Shown here piece by piece: positions 1 through 10,268 of a stretch of DNA of 64,000 nt. This DNA comes from Acanthamoeba castellanii str. Neff (lineage: Eukaryota > Discosea > Longamoebia > Acanthamoebidae): positions 224,224 to 288,223 of the forward strand of contig NW_004457702.1 in assembly GCF_000313135.1 (NCBI RefSeq), given 5' to 3'. Under the pieces are notes generated by a model that saw only the letters and a program-made list of their open reading frames with translations, had not been told where the DNA came from and searched no databases. The position numbers and the translations under genes were made by a program. Every line of letters starts with the position of its first letter. Position 1 is the first letter of the stretch.

Positions 1-306
1 ACCGTGTGCCCCCACCCGAGCTGAACGAACGGCCAAAGAGAGAGGAAGAGTTGTGAGTCATCAATGCAGTGGCGCGCGCGCATGTGTGTGTGCGTGTGTC
101 GTGTGTGTCGTGTGTAAGTGTGTGTCGTGTTGTGTTGTGTCGTTCGTTACCTGGCGGTTGTGGCCCGACAGCGGAATGGGACAGCCCGGAAAGACTCCAC
201 CCACAAAATTCCAGCCTTCTTCGCTGTGCAGGTGCGCCTCATACCTAGACACGCACGCATACGCGACACGACACACGACACCACACACCACGCACGACAC
301 ACCACA

Positions 307-338
<32 letters not shown>

Positions 339-2029
339 AGGAGTGAGTAGATATTGGGAGACGAGGCGTTTGTAGTGGTGATGCGGTACGTACCAGCTGA
401 AGGGTCCGGCCCATGGCTGGTGTGAGTTGATGGCGAGGAACGTGGACCCGTCCTTCGTCTTCCGCCCCGACACCGCGAACGCGTTCGACGCAAACGCTCG
501 CTTGGCGAGCGGCGCCTCACCTTCATCGTCACCACCACGTTCCGCGCTCGCGTCGTCGCTGTAGGTCGACTCAACGTCTGCTGATTGCGCGTCGCCACCG
601 TGTGCCTGGGCGGGTTCACCAGGCACCGCCGCAGCCTGCACGTCACCGACAGCAGTGGCGTTGGCTCCCGTTTGTGTGTATACGACGCCATCGATCTCCA
701 CGCCGCCGCCGCTGCCGCCAGCAGCAGCGGCCTCCTCAGTGACCACCCCAAACGCTTCGGGCTCGTGGTGCGCGTCGGTGGTGGCTAAGGTAGCGGTGGC
801 AGTTAAGGTGGCTGCGGGCGCTGTGGTTAAGGTGGCGGCGGCCCGAGGCTCGGTCGCGACGACCACGCCGGCCTGCTCCGTGGGGAGAGAGTCGGCGAGG
901 AGAGGCACGAGCGAGACCACGTAGCGCTGGAGCTGGGTCCACCGCCGCCCGAGCGTCTCGCGCATGTCGCTCTTCTGGGCCTCGAGGTTCATCAGCCGCT
1001 GGGCCTTGGTGTCCTTGCCCTCGCCCGCTAGCTTGCGCACCACCTCGTCGAGCTTGATGAACGAAGGAATCTTATTCACGAAGCACGCCACCACGTCTGC
1101 CCCAACCGTGATGACACGTCAGAACGTGTGTGCGGTGTGTGTGTGTGTGTGTGCGCGCGCGCGCGCGCGTGTGTGCGTGTGTGTGCGGTGCGTGTGTGTG
1201 CGTGTGTGTGCGTGTGTGTGCGTGTGTGTGCGGTGCGTGCGTGCGTGTGTAGTGTGCGTGCCTTGTGGTGAGATGGGAAAGAGGTCGGTGGCGATGACCC
1301 GGGTGGTGTGCCAGTAGGCGAAGAAGTTGAGTCCGTCGGCGTAGGCGCTGAGCACCTCGCGCATGTGGGGCGACAGCTGCTTATCGTACTCTGCGTCGAC
1401 TCTCTCCCGCAATCGGAGCAGGTGCACCAGGTAGTCGTTCATGTACGCGGTCTTGCCTGATGCCGCGATCTCTCTGTGAACCACCGCACACACGACACAC
1501 GCACGACACACAGCACACACACGGCACACGACACACGACACACGACACACGACACACGACACACGACACACGACACACGACACACGACACACGACACGCA
1601 CAAGACTAACCTTCGATCGTGGCGAGTTGGCCTCGCGAGGCGAGCAGGGCCTTCTGGATGGTGGCGAAGTCGTCCTGGGCGTGGGCGTAGGCCAGCCCGA
1701 AGGCCACCTCCGCGTCCGTCTTTGCGAAGATGTGCGGAATGCCCCACGAGTCCCTGCAGCACGCGGCGTTGGTGATGATGGTGGCAATGATGATCATGAT
1801 GAAGTGTGTGTTGTTGTGGTGGTTGTTATTGTTGGTGAAGGTGAGGTGTAAACCGTAGGATGCGGGTCGTGGGGTATTCGTCGGCGAGGGAGGCCATGTG
1901 CGGGTCGAACTGGACGAGCGGAGGGAAGGTGGTGTAGATGACGAGGGCCACCAGCACCACCACACCCACGGCCAGCAGACGTGCCCACCATGCCAACAGC
2001 CCGACCGCCTGCTCACAATGATGAAGCAA
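1..2029 (-). CDS. Penicillin-amidase/acyl-homoserine-lactone acylase family protein, membrane-anchored, 3' end off window
   Basis: Ntn-hydrolase of the penicillin amidase family, which cleaves amide bonds of acylated substrates after autocatalytic processing. Exons I can splice, right to left: 2029-1854, 1753-1611, 1471-1262, 1096-394, 244-151, 20-1 (about 448 residues, then cut by the window edge). An N-terminal hydrophobic anchor (VGVVVLVALVIYTTF) is followed by the alpha-chain signature RDSWGIPHIFAKTDAEV and AYAHAQDDF. The predicted nucleophile is the Ser of ASNAFAVSGRKT, near residue 380, followed by INSHQPWAGPFSWYEAHL, FPGCPIPLSGHN and LGWGHTV, all typical of the beta chain. Before this Ser lies an unusual low-complexity A/T/G/E/D-rich stretch of about 125 residues. 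The intron at 1261 has a GC donor. The family is mostly bacterial, so bacterial origin is possible but inferred. Substrate unknown. It is divergent from the gene starting at 2293. Confidence 0.85.
245..393. repeat. Simple-repeat intron (CA, CGACA, GA tracts)
   Basis: An acylase intron consisting largely of CACGACACAC units, a CA run and a GA run. It produces spurious frames on both strands. Confidence 0.85.
1129..1260. repeat. TG/CG microsatellite intron
   Basis: A run of alternating purine-pyrimidine (TG and CG dinucleotides, with TGTGTGCG units) fills an acylase intron. It is non-coding. Confidence 0.85.
1490..1600. repeat. Heptamer CACACGA tandem repeat in intron
   Basis: About a dozen near-perfect copies of ACACACG/CACACGA fill the acylase intron at 1472-1610. 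Read in translation this gives Cys/Val/Arg repeat peptides that are not real proteins. Confidence 0.9.
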
Positions 2030-2292
2030 AAGAGCAATTAAATCACCTCCGAGATTAAATCATAACTTAATCCTACATAAATGCCGTTATTGATGTTTAC
2101 TCTCGAGCGGCAAAGCAGATAGGCAGGTGTACCATTGGATGCAGTGACGTTTGCAGGTTATCTTTCAATTAATCCTCGCTGCCGTGGAAAAGTCGGCCTA
2201 TTAGTATTTTTTTGTATTTTTTACTTATTACGTATTTTTGTATATTTTTTTTTTTACAAATTATTGTCTACGCCCATGCGCCACGGCTGAAG
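2030..2292. promoter_or_regulatory. Divergent intergenic region, acylase / secreted protein
   Basis: This 263-bp AT-rich gap separates two outward-facing start codons, so it must hold both promoters. It has T-rich runs near 2206-2260. I see no convincing TATA element or other named motif. Confidence 0.5.
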
Positions 2293-4134
2293 ATGGACAG
2301 GCTCTCGACACATCGAAGCTTGGTCGCGGCAGCGGTGGCCCTTGTGCTGTTCTCTTGCGTGTCTGCTGCCGCCGCAACCAGCGGGACGGTCACCTACGGC
2401 TGCAGCCCGGTAAACCACAACGACACCTCGGCCTGGCTCTCCGTTTCGCGTGGCCTTTTCCGAGACAGCGTGTACCAATACTGGCTCTCCCAGTCCTACG
2501 CCTACCTGACCCACGTCCAGTATCCTCCCCCTCTTCGTTTTCGTTCTTTTTGCCTTCGTAACCCCGCCCTTTTTATGCCTCGGTGCGTGTGCGGTGTGGG
2601 CGCGTGCGTGCGGTCGGGCGTGTGCGGTCGGGCGTGTGCGGTCGGGTGCGTGCTGTGGTGTTGTTTGACATGTGCGGCAACAGACAAGATATTGTTGGTA
2701 CGACGACGTGGCCACTGCCGCCGACAGTCGCTCCGATCAACGGGCTGGTGCTGTCGGTGAATTGGACCTCCCACGGCTTCTACGATTCGGTGCGCGTGCT
2801 GCTGCAAGACGCGCAGAACTGCGTCTACGACTACGACATCCCCACGCTCAAGCCGTGGGCCTACACCCTGCGGCACAGGCACTGCTACAACGCGTCGCTG
2901 CCGCTGTGGACCAAGATCGTGCCGGACAACATCAACGACGTGGACCAAGTCAAACATATCTACTTGGTCTCGCCCGACTACGTCGCCGCCCTCTCCTTCG
3001 ACACCACCTTGCCCACCACTATCGTGAAGGTATGTGTTTGTGCCAGGCCGCGTGTGTCGTGTCGTGCTCGCCGTGTCGTGTCGCACGCTAAATCGGCCCT
3101 CGATTAGATACCACGCGGAGATGTACCGATGACATCGGTCGTGGGTGCGAGCTACCAGAGCAATGACGGCAACGACGACCAGCTCTACGTCATTCGCTCC
3201 AACGACTCGCCGAGCAAGCCCTCCGAGATTCTCAACTTCGTTGTCAGGACTGCAGAGCAGGGACCGGACCTGCGCTTCGGCCATGTGACCTACCTCGAGG
3301 GCGAGTCCGACACGCTGTTCACCAACGACAACTCGACGCAGCTTATGTGGACGCAGGTGGTGCCCAACTGGCAGAACACGGGCACGACGCAGGGCGTTCT
3401 GTTCGACTACAGCCTGCAGGCCCCGCGCTTCTTCCGCCGCGGCGAGCTCGACTTCAGCGGATCGCCCAACGTAACGACTCCCACGAGCTCACACGCACAC
3501 GGATCACCGCACATGCACCACCGCACTCGCTGCACGCTCACGCGAGAGCTGACTATGGTGATTGAGTGACCGACAGGCGAAATGGGGGACGCACGCCTTC
3601 AGCCGGGTGCCAGGCGTCGAGGCGATGATGATCACCACGGCCAACCAGACCAACTCGGCAGGTGCAGTGGTTTGCTCAGTCATTTTGTGAGCGAGTGGTG
3701 TCTCATCAGCACTGAGTTAAATGTGTCGTTTATCGTGCAATATGCGTGCGCTGTGTTTCGCTTGTCCCAGGGTTCGATATACATGTGGTCTACCTCAATG
3801 CGGATCTGCCCAGCCTCTCCTTTGTCGATTCGCTCACCGTGACGGACTCCACACTGCCCTCGCTCGGCCAAGCCATCGGTACGCGTTTTCGTCTCCGTTA
3901 AACCACACGACACACACGACAGACGACAAACACGACCCACACCGCACACTCCGCACCGCATCACACGCGGCTGATCTGGCACTCGCCCGGCTATCAGAGT
4001 TCCGCGACAAGTGGGCCGACTTTGCGGCGATGATGGCCACGCACAGCGCCGATGGCTACACGTGCCTGCAGTTGTTCATCCACTGCATATCTGACCTGAC
4101 CCTGTGCTACGGGACCATGCCGCACCCACTGTAG
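2293..4134 (+). CDS. Secreted protein of unknown function
   Basis: Not recognised. The start at 2293 gives a classical signal peptide (RSLVAAAVALVLFSCVSA). I read six exons: 2293-2519, about 2682-3029, about 3109-3470, about 3577-3661, about 3770-3879 and about 3997-4134. The mature part has several Cys and Asn-X-Ser/Thr sites (NWTS, NASL, NDNSTQ, NQTN), consistent with a glycosylated secreted or surface protein. The carboxy end ITS LTLCYGTMPHPL-type tail has no membrane segment or GPI-like hydrophobic end. An AATAAA lies at 4154-4159, 20 bases past the stop. Splice phases are consistent across the first junctions. Later junctions are less certain. Confidence 0.7.
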
Positions 4135-4170
4135 AGCTTCCACTTGTACAATTAATAAAAAGGATTTTGC

Positions 4171-4178
4171 TGACGTCA
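4171..4178. promoter_or_regulatory. TGACGTCA palindrome (CRE/ATF-like site)
   Basis: A perfect TGACGTCA octamer, 91 bp before the 90-bp repeat and about 270 bp before the start codon at 4440. The same octamer occurs at the matching place upstream of the paralogue at 6470. Binding by a bZIP factor is inferred from the motif only. Confidence 0.5.
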
Positions 4179-4261
4179 CCTACGGTTGCAAACCACGTGA
4201 TTGGACAGAGCCTGCTCTGCTGGGACGTCCCAGGGCAGCGGAAGAGGATCAACGGCGTATT

Positions 4262-4351
4262 GTGTCGGCAACAAATGAGGAAAGGATATGGAAGCGACCA
4301 ACCAGCAGCCTAGTATGTGGGGGCACAGCTCACCGCTCCACCTACTAAAGG
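4262..4351 (+). repeat. 90-bp upstream cassette, copy 1
   Basis: These 90 bases are identical to 6284-6373. The block runs from GTGTCGGCAACAAATGAGG to CACCTACTAAAGG and ends 88 bp before the start codon at 4440. It probably contains the core promoter and part of the 5' leader of the gene that follows. The flanking sequence is only loosely similar (for example GGAAGAGGATCA just upstream in both). Confidence 0.9.
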
Positions 4352-4439
4352 GCCCCCCCACCACCACCAGGCGTCATCTTCACCTTCTCTACCATCGACC
4401 ACAGTAGTAGCACACTCAACAGCTCAACAACAACAAACG

Positions 4440-4893
4440 ATGAAATCCTTCACCTTCGCCGCTCTCTTCGTGCTCGCCTGCCTGCTTGTGGCGTCAGCCC
4501 TTGCCGACTCAGGCGACAGCGAACGCCGCCCTGGTGGTTCCGGCGCTGGTGGCTCTCGCCCCGGGCCTCCAGGTGATGCTCCTGGTGGCGCTCCTGGTGG
4601 CACTGGTGGCTCGACCGTGGAGGAGGACGACATGGCCACCTTGTTCAACAGCATCAACGGAGCAAATGGCAGTACGTCCTTCCACCACGGCCTTATGGCG
4701 TGAGTGAATTCCTTCGCTCGCCTCATGCTTAGTGACTGACACACGCTCCTCCGGGTCAGTTCTGGGTCCGGACACGTTCTCCCAGCTCTCGGCAGCCACC
4801 AGCGGCCACAACGGGCTGGAGAAGCTCGAGATCAACCTGAACATCAAGGTCGTCCTCGTGAAGATCGGCGATAAGACCGTCAGGCTCTACTAA
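4440..4893 (+). CDS. Small secreted protein A (paralogue of 6470-6864)
   Basis: A 121-residue product from exons 4440-4671 and 4760-4893, with a phase-1 intron. It has a strong signal peptide (MKSFTFAALFVLACLLVASALA), a Gly/Pro-rich linker (PGDAPGGAPGGTGG), an acidic patch (VEEDD), then a C-terminal segment ending LEINLNIKVVLVKIGDKTVRLY, an alternating hydrophobic beta-strand-like pattern. The gene at 6470 shares the signal peptide style, intron position and phase, the C-terminal pattern (IEVNINLKLLLIKL) and an identical upstream cassette. AATAAA is at 4949-4954. The function is unknown. A secreted or cyst-wall/surface peptide is possible but unproven. Confidence 0.85.
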
Positions 4894-5497
4894 AATGAAC
4901 ACGCACTGTTTGCCAATGCCAATTCTCTCTCTCTCCTTCAACATCAGCAATAAAAACCACATTTCCACACTACTTATCTCTCTGTAATCCAAGTCCTTTG
5001 GGTGCTCCGGGCGTTATGGCGCCATACTGCACAATGATACAATGAAACAATTACATTTATGCAAGCTTCTTGCATGTCTCAGTTCCAGTTTGGAGGTCGT
5101 TGCCATGGCTAGTTCACGTGTGCCGGAAAACAATTGGGCGCCACGTAACCACGCACTCTTCGTTCGACTGTTCGCCGGTCGGCATGCGAGGAATGCCGCA
5201 AGAATGGAGGATCAGCGAATGCCCGAGAAAAAGAATGAAAGGGGCTGTCCAAAAGAACGAAAAACGACAGACGCAAGGTGGGGACGTGGTGGGCGACTTA
5301 CGTGGTATAAAGGCAACCAGGTGAGGACCAGGCACAACTCACCAAAAGGCCAGAGAAACCAGCAAACTCGCTTTCTCACTCTCGGCTGAGCACATCAACA
5401 CGCACACACACACTCGGTAGCCGGTCAAGCAAGCAAGCAAATCGATTCAGCTCTCCTCTCCGATCATCACTTTGCATTTTTGCCGATTTCCGTCAAG
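4894..5497 (+). promoter_or_regulatory. 3' end of small secreted gene and upstream region of 5498 gene
   Basis: No gene seen. It holds the poly(A) signal of the previous gene, a CACGTG E-box-like site near 5117, a TATA element at 5306-5313, and a leader of about 180 bases with CA and AGCA repeats (5400-5445). Confidence 0.5.
5306..5313 (+). promoter_or_regulatory. TATA box TATAAAGG
   Basis: TATAAAGG, preceded by CGTGG, lies 192 bp upstream of the start codon at 5498. Acanthamoeba protein-coding genes are known to use TATA elements. This is the clearest one in the window. Confidence 0.6.
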
Positions 5498-5917
5498 ATG
5501 ACGCTCGTTCTTTCGCGGCCCGCTACTCCTTCATCTCCTTCCCCGCTCCGCACTTCCCAATTCGCGGCCCAATTCAACCAGCGGCTGACGGCGATGCAGC
5601 TCTCCGCTGCGGCCGCGGCCACTGCTGCGGTGGAGGTCGCCTCCCACGGCGACGATGAGACGGCGCTGGTGGACCTGACGATGAACAAGATGACGCTCGA
5701 TGAGGACCTCTCACCGCGCCGGAAGCGCAAGAGGTCCAATGCGGTGCTTGTTCGAGTGGAGCCACCCAAGAAGACGCCACGAGCGCATCGACGGAATCAG
5801 CATCGACCATCATCCCCGGTCATCGACGACGATGAGACGTCGACCGAAGTGGGAGATGAGAGCGCTACCACGACGTCTACCTCTCCTAGCAGCACCGTCG
5901 AGGAGCCGGTCTACTAA
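5498..5917 (+). CDS. Intronless small protein with basic NLS-like motif
   Basis: Not recognised. The product has 139 residues from a single exon, unusual for this gene-rich, intron-rich stretch. The first ATG in frame is at 5498. The N-terminal third is Ser/Pro/Ala-rich and includes an alanine run (QLSAAAAATAAVEV). A basic cluster PRRKRKRS near residue 75 looks like a nuclear localisation signal. The C-terminal third is Ser/Thr/acidic and probably disordered. The TATA box and E-box upstream suggest a regulated, possibly highly transcribed gene. A nuclear role is inference. Confidence 0.7.
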   Translation: MTLVLSRPATPSSPSPLRTSQFAAQFNQRLTAMQLSAAAAATAAVEVASHGDDETALVDLTMNKMTLDEDLSPRRKRKRSNAVLVRVEPPKKTPRAHRRNQHRPSSPVIDDDETSTEVGDESATTTSTSPSSTVEEPVY

Positions 5918-6172
5918 TCGCAAGAGATTTTTGTGTAGAGCTACAAATCACCCCATTCACCATGTACACTACCGCCAGTGAGTTCCAGTGGGACTCACAC
6001 TGAACAAATGTAAATACATCACAACCCCCCACCACTCGAGCATAGTGGCCTCTCATTTTGAAACACATCGCATTCCATTCAGTCAATCTTTCAACAATTT
6101 AAATTCCAGCATACTTTTCTTCGAACTGACTTGGCCATCGCAACGGTTGGTTGTCGGCCAGTGGCGATGCGC

Positions 6173-6180
6173 TGACGTCA
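6173..6180. promoter_or_regulatory. TGACGTCA palindrome (CRE/ATF-like site), second copy
   Basis: The same octamer as at 4171, again within GCTGACGTCACC and followed by GGTTGCA. It lies 111 bp before the second 90-bp cassette. Confidence 0.5.
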
Positions 6181-6283
6181 CCAATGGTTGCAGTGCGAAC
6201 CACAAGAAGGACAGCCACAGAGGCGTACCGGGTGGCAGCGGCTATGGGAAGAGGATCATGCAGCGACGGCGTGGCCTTGATGA

Positions 6284-6373
6284 GTGTCGGCAACAAATGA
6301 GGAAAGGATATGGAAGCGACCAACCAGCAGCCTAGTATGTGGGGGCACAGCTCACCGCTCCACCTACTAAAGG
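6284..6373 (+). repeat. 90-bp upstream cassette, copy 2
   Basis: Base-for-base identical to 4262-4351. It ends 96 bp before the start codon at 6470, against 88 bp for copy 1. Confidence 0.9.
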
Positions 6374-6469
6374 ATCCCCCACCCACCCCACCACAAGCTT
6401 ACTATCTCCACCACCCAACAACCAGCATCAACACAGCACTGCTCGCCACAGAACATCACAATCAAGAGA

Positions 6470-6864
6470 ATGAAGACTTCGCTCCTCGCCGCCCTGTTCC
6501 TCTTCGCCTTCCTCTTCTTCGCTTCGGCACTCGCCCAGCGTGGCCAAGAAGACGAAGGCGCCGCGGAAGTAGACCCTGAACTTGCCGAGCTCAACGCCTT
6601 CTTCAAGAACCTCATTCCCGGGGCCGACACCAGTACGCTGCCCCCTCCCCTGCTTCCCCCTGCCCTGGGAGGTGACTAAGACCTTTCCTTTCTCCGCTTC
6701 CTGTAGCGCTTGATGCAGATCAGTTGTCGCAGATCAACACTGCCCTCGGCCGCAGTGGTCCTCGCGGCGATGGCTCGAAGATCATCGAGGTCAACATCAA
6801 CCTCAAGCTCCTCCTCATCAAGCTGGCCCACGGAGGCTTCGGCCTCTACAACAACAAGGACTGA
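6470..6864 (+). CDS. Small secreted protein B (paralogue of 4440-4893)
   Basis: A 106-residue product from exons 6470-6632 and 6707-6864, with a phase-1 intron at the same place as in gene A. The signal peptide is MKTSLLAALFLFAFLFFASALA, the linker is acidic (EDEGAAEVDPELAEL) and lacks the Gly/Pro run of A, and the C-terminal segment IEVNINLKLLLIKLAHGGFG matches A in pattern. The paralogues have diverged strongly in protein but keep an identical upstream cassette. Function unknown. Confidence 0.85.
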
Positions 6865-6968
6865 GCCAGACGTCTGTGGACCGCACACGCACCTGACGAA
6901 AGTGATGAGTGTACACGTGCGTCCCATCAACAACATTAACAACATTTACATCAACATCAACAACAGCA

Positions 6969-8146
6969 TTACAACGTCTCGCTTTCCACTCGCTCGGTCC
7001 TTCGTGGCCTCTCTATGGCGCTGGCGTGGTCGGCCGGGATGCAGGTAGGCGAACAGGAAAGAGCCAGGAAGGGCTCGGTCGTCAGTCCCTGCGACCAAGT
7101 CGCGTAGACCGTGTCCCAATAGGGCCTGCATGCGTCACATCGTTAGTAGAACCACACGGCGATTGCCAGAAGCACACGCACATCCCGCAGGGACACCTAC
7201 CCGAGGCACACGGAGCACTGCTTTGCCGCGCGCAGGTAGTCGCGAAGCGTAGTGGGCAGGAGGACGTGATCAGCGTCGCCAGTGGGCAGGTTTCGCCTCA
7301 ATATCGTTCGTCCAGCCAGCTCTTGCAACGTTGGCGGTCCTGCACACGCACATCGCACACACCGCACACGCCAGAGGTGAATGGCGATGAGCAAGGCGGG
7401 CATAAAGGGAACACGGGATCGGTGGATGCACCTGTTGGGAAGTGGGGCAGCGGAGGCAGCCCCGCGGGGAGCACCATCTCCTCGCCGGACGGGACGAGGG
7501 AGGTGTGGTGTATCTCGTAGGGAAGCCACCGCTGGCCGCACGGCGCGTACATGAAAGGCTCCAGCGAACGCAGCTTGCCCAGTCGTCCTATCTTGGGCGA
7601 CAGACTTCGCAACTGTGTAGAGCGCAACCGTCAACCGTTAGATCGAGTGGTGCGTGTGTCGTGTGGTGTCGTGTGTGTCGTGTGTCGTGTGTCGTGTGTG
7701 GTGAGTGAGGGAAGTGCATGCTTTGGTGGCGTAGCATTCCAGGGAGACGAGGTTGGAGCACTTCCAAATGCCCTCAGGCAGTAAGGGCAAGTTGTAGTGA
7801 AGAAAGCTGGCCTTGACGATGCCGCGTGCGCACTGCCCAGCCCAACGGTTACGCTGTCCTCTTCTTCTCATTCTTGGGCAGACTCTGTGCGAGGTGGAGG
7901 GGAACCTGCTCGCGCTCTTCATCGACCATGGCCTCCGTTGTGTTCAAGAATCGTGCCCGCAGGCGATGCTCCACCTCTTGCTTGAACACCAGCATCCGAC
8001 TGTGCCGCACCAGCTGAATCAAAAGAATTCAGATCATCCAGTCCAAAAGGTACGCGCAACAAGACGGTACATACGTCGAGGCGTTCGTCCTCTGTGAGTG
8101 GTGAGGCGGGTCGGTAGGGATTGCCCTCCGTCAGGTCCTCTTCCAT
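6969..8146 (-). CDS. Leucine-rich repeat protein, LRRC58-like
   Basis: A short LRR protein. Exons right to left: 8146-8075, about 8013-7930, about 7860-7727, 7611-7434, about 7341-7201, 7125-6969. It starts MEEDLTEGNPYRPASPLTEDERLDV. LRR-like segments include LPLLPEGIWKCSNLVSLECY and LSPKIGRLGKLRSLEP. The segment LPTTLRDYLRAAKQCSVCLG followed by PYWDTVYATW and CSPTCIP resembles the conserved Cys-containing C-terminal region of LRRC58, which follows its repeats. The intron near 7726 appears to use a GC donor and carries TGTCGTG repeats. The exact exon 2/3 junction is uncertain. Cellular role unknown. Confidence 0.7.
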
Positions 8147-8242
8147 GGTGCGATGAGATAAAATAATAATTTTAAATAATAATAAATAATAAATAATCAA
8201 TAAACCAGCGAAATATTTTTTAATTTCTGACCGCGTCCGGGT

Positions 8243-10115
8243 CTAGGCCGTTCGGGCCTTCTTGGGCCGCTGCGAGTTGCCACCGGCTTGCTTGCCCTTG
8301 GGACCGCCACCGCCACCACCGGAGCGCTTGGGCTTGTGCTTGGCACCTCCGCTCTCCATCCGCTTTCGCTTCCGCTCCACGCGCAGCGCAGCGCCCTGCA
8401 TGGACTGCATGCCCTGGTACGGCCGGCTGGTGGCTCCACCCTGACCCTGGTGGTAAACACACGCGCGTAAGTGACGAAAAAGGACGCGTGCGTTGGTGCG
8501 TGTGTGTGTGTCGTGGTGTTACCTTGAAATTGCCTTTGGTGGCGGGTCCTTTGAGGGCGCCCTGCTGTTGCTGGTGGTTGGAGGCCTTGAACACGCGGAT
8601 CTGCCGACCCTGCAGCTCGCTCTCGTGGAGTGACAGCGCACCCAGCAGGTCGTCCTTGTTCTGTTGTTCGTCACCAGACAGACAGACAAACAAAAAACAG
8701 TCAATCCCTCTGGCACGACGTGCGACCGCACGCGCGTACGGGTGGCCTGGTGTGTGGTGCGTACCTCAAACTCGACAAAGCCAAAGCCTTTGCCCATGAA
8801 GGTGGCCGAGTCGCGCACGATACGAACGCGCTTGACCGTTCCGGCGGACTCGAAGTGACTTCGCAGCTCCTCGTCCCTGATCGCTGCACATCCGACACGT
8901 GTGAGCCAGTAAGCACCCAAGGCAACGACTGGGGCATGTCTGTCGTACAGAAAGGAAGGTTGCCGACAAAGGCCGCGCGGGCCATGTTCCACGTGGGCGC
9001 GTACGCCAAGTCGACACTGAGGTGAGCCACGCCGTCGCTGAGTTCAATCTAAAGGTGTGGTGCGTGGCGGCGTGAGTAGACGTAGGTGGAGGAACGCGGT
9101 AGCTACAGCGGCGGAGGAAGGAAATCTTGGAAGGAGCACCTTTGTGTTGTTGGCGGCGAGGGCCTTGAGGGCCGAGTCCTTCTCGGCGAACACGACGTAG
9201 ACGTTGCACGTGTCGCGGTCGGGATGGAAGTGCTTGCCCAGGAAAGCAGCCTGATCACATCACAAGCATTTCAGTCTCCACACACGCACACACACGCACA
9301 CACACGCACACACCTTCTTGTCGCCATTCTTACGCTTGGGGAAGGCGAAGGCGACCGATCGGAATCGGATGGACTGGATCTTGCCGTACGGGGCAAAGAT
9401 TCGGCGCAACTCCTTCTTGGTCACGGTCACGGGCACGTTACCCACGAAGATGGTGCACTCCTTCTTCTTCTCGGCGTCCATTTCTCCTTCTCCATCCTCC
9501 TCCTCGTCTTCGTCTTCTTCGCTATCCTCCTCTGCCTCCACAGGCTCCTCCTTCTTTGTCTCCTCCACTTCTTCCTCTTTGTCGGTGTCGTCTTTCTTTG
9601 GCTTCTTGCTCTTCTTTTTGCTCGACTTGCTGGCCTCTTCTTTCTCCACCTTCTTGTTCTTGTTCTTGTCCTTGTCGTCTTCGTCCTTCTTTCGCTTACC
9701 GCTGGCATCTGCGGGCGAGCGATAAACAAACACAATTAATCAAATGCAGATTAAAGTAGTACAACTTGGACCTCGCTGGCCGTTCGATATCTGATTTAAT
9801 TAAACATAATCTTGGGCGATGTGTAAACGATGTGGAGAAATGGGCGTACCAGCAGCGGCAGCAACGCGGGGTGAAGGAGGAGGCGGGGGCGGCGACTTCT
9901 TCTTCGCCGGAAGTGGCGGGGGTGCATTGAAGAGCGCAATGAGGGTCGGATTGACCGTCGATTCCTCCTTGGCGGCCTTTGTGGGCAGCTTCAGCTTGCT
10001 GCATGGTGGCCAAACAAAATTAATCGCGATCTATAAGCCAGATCTGAAGCGATTTTTTCTTGAAAAGAAGGCAAGAAAGAGAAAAGGCGATGTACCTTGA
10101 CTTGGTGCTCTCCAT
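8243..10115 (-). CDS. Nucleolar RNA-binding protein with two RRMs, RBM34/Nop12-like
   Basis: Probable ribosome-biogenesis factor. The start MESTKS is at 10115, with exons continuing left near 10001-9849, 9710-9314, 9250-9141, 9052-8954, 8883-8764, 8660-8522 and 8453-8243. A Lys/Glu/Asp-rich N-terminal region (KKKSKKPKKDD, EEDSEEDEDEEED) precedes RRM1, with RNP2 TIFVGNVPV, and RRM2, with RNP2 AAFVGNLPF and RNP1 MGKGFGFVEF. A basic, Gly-rich C-terminal tail follows (ERKRKRME, GGGGGGPKGKQ). The order acidic/basic arm, RRM, long RRM1 insert, RRM, basic tail is that of RBM34/Nop12. It is divergent from RIC1, sharing 153 bp. Confidence 0.85.
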
Positions 10116-10268
10116 TTTGTGTGATCGACGGCGTGCGTGTACGGAAGATGAAAATCTGGTGATTACCGCTTCCGTAAATTCCCTTCCTGGCGGAGTTGTA
10201 GTGCCACGTCAGCTGAGTTCACCCTTGTTTATTCTTTTTTAATCGATTAAAAAAAATCCAACACACAG
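10116..10268. promoter_or_regulatory. Divergent promoter region, RBM34-like / RIC1
   Basis: A gap of 153 bp separates opposite start codons. It contains a perfect 20-bp palindrome (10235-10254) close to the RIC1 start. No TATA box seen. Confidence 0.55.
10235..10254. promoter_or_regulatory. Perfect palindrome centred on AATCGATT
   Basis: Six T, AATCGATT, six A: a 20-bp self-complementary sequence, 14 bp before the RIC1 ATG. It could be a factor-binding site or a chance A/T run around ATCGAT. Confidence 0.4.

Larger units (their letters stand above)
5918..6469 (+). promoter_or_regulatory. Upstream region of small secreted gene B
   Basis: No gene seen in these 552 bp. The region contains a TGACGTCA site at 6173-6180, a GGAAGAGGATCA element also present before gene A, the second 90-bp cassette (6284-6373), and a 96-bp leader. 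Confidence 0.55.

Noticed and set aside
1381..1590. Minus-strand frame rich in Cys-Val-Val-Cys-Arg repeats, like a Cys-rich repeat protein
   Set aside because: It is translation of the CACACGA microsatellite inside an acylase intron. The same pseudo-peptide appears wherever this repeat occurs.
1484..1601. Regular short repeats that might suggest a CRISPR array
   Set aside because: Pure tandem heptamers without unique spacers, in an intron of a eukaryotic gene.
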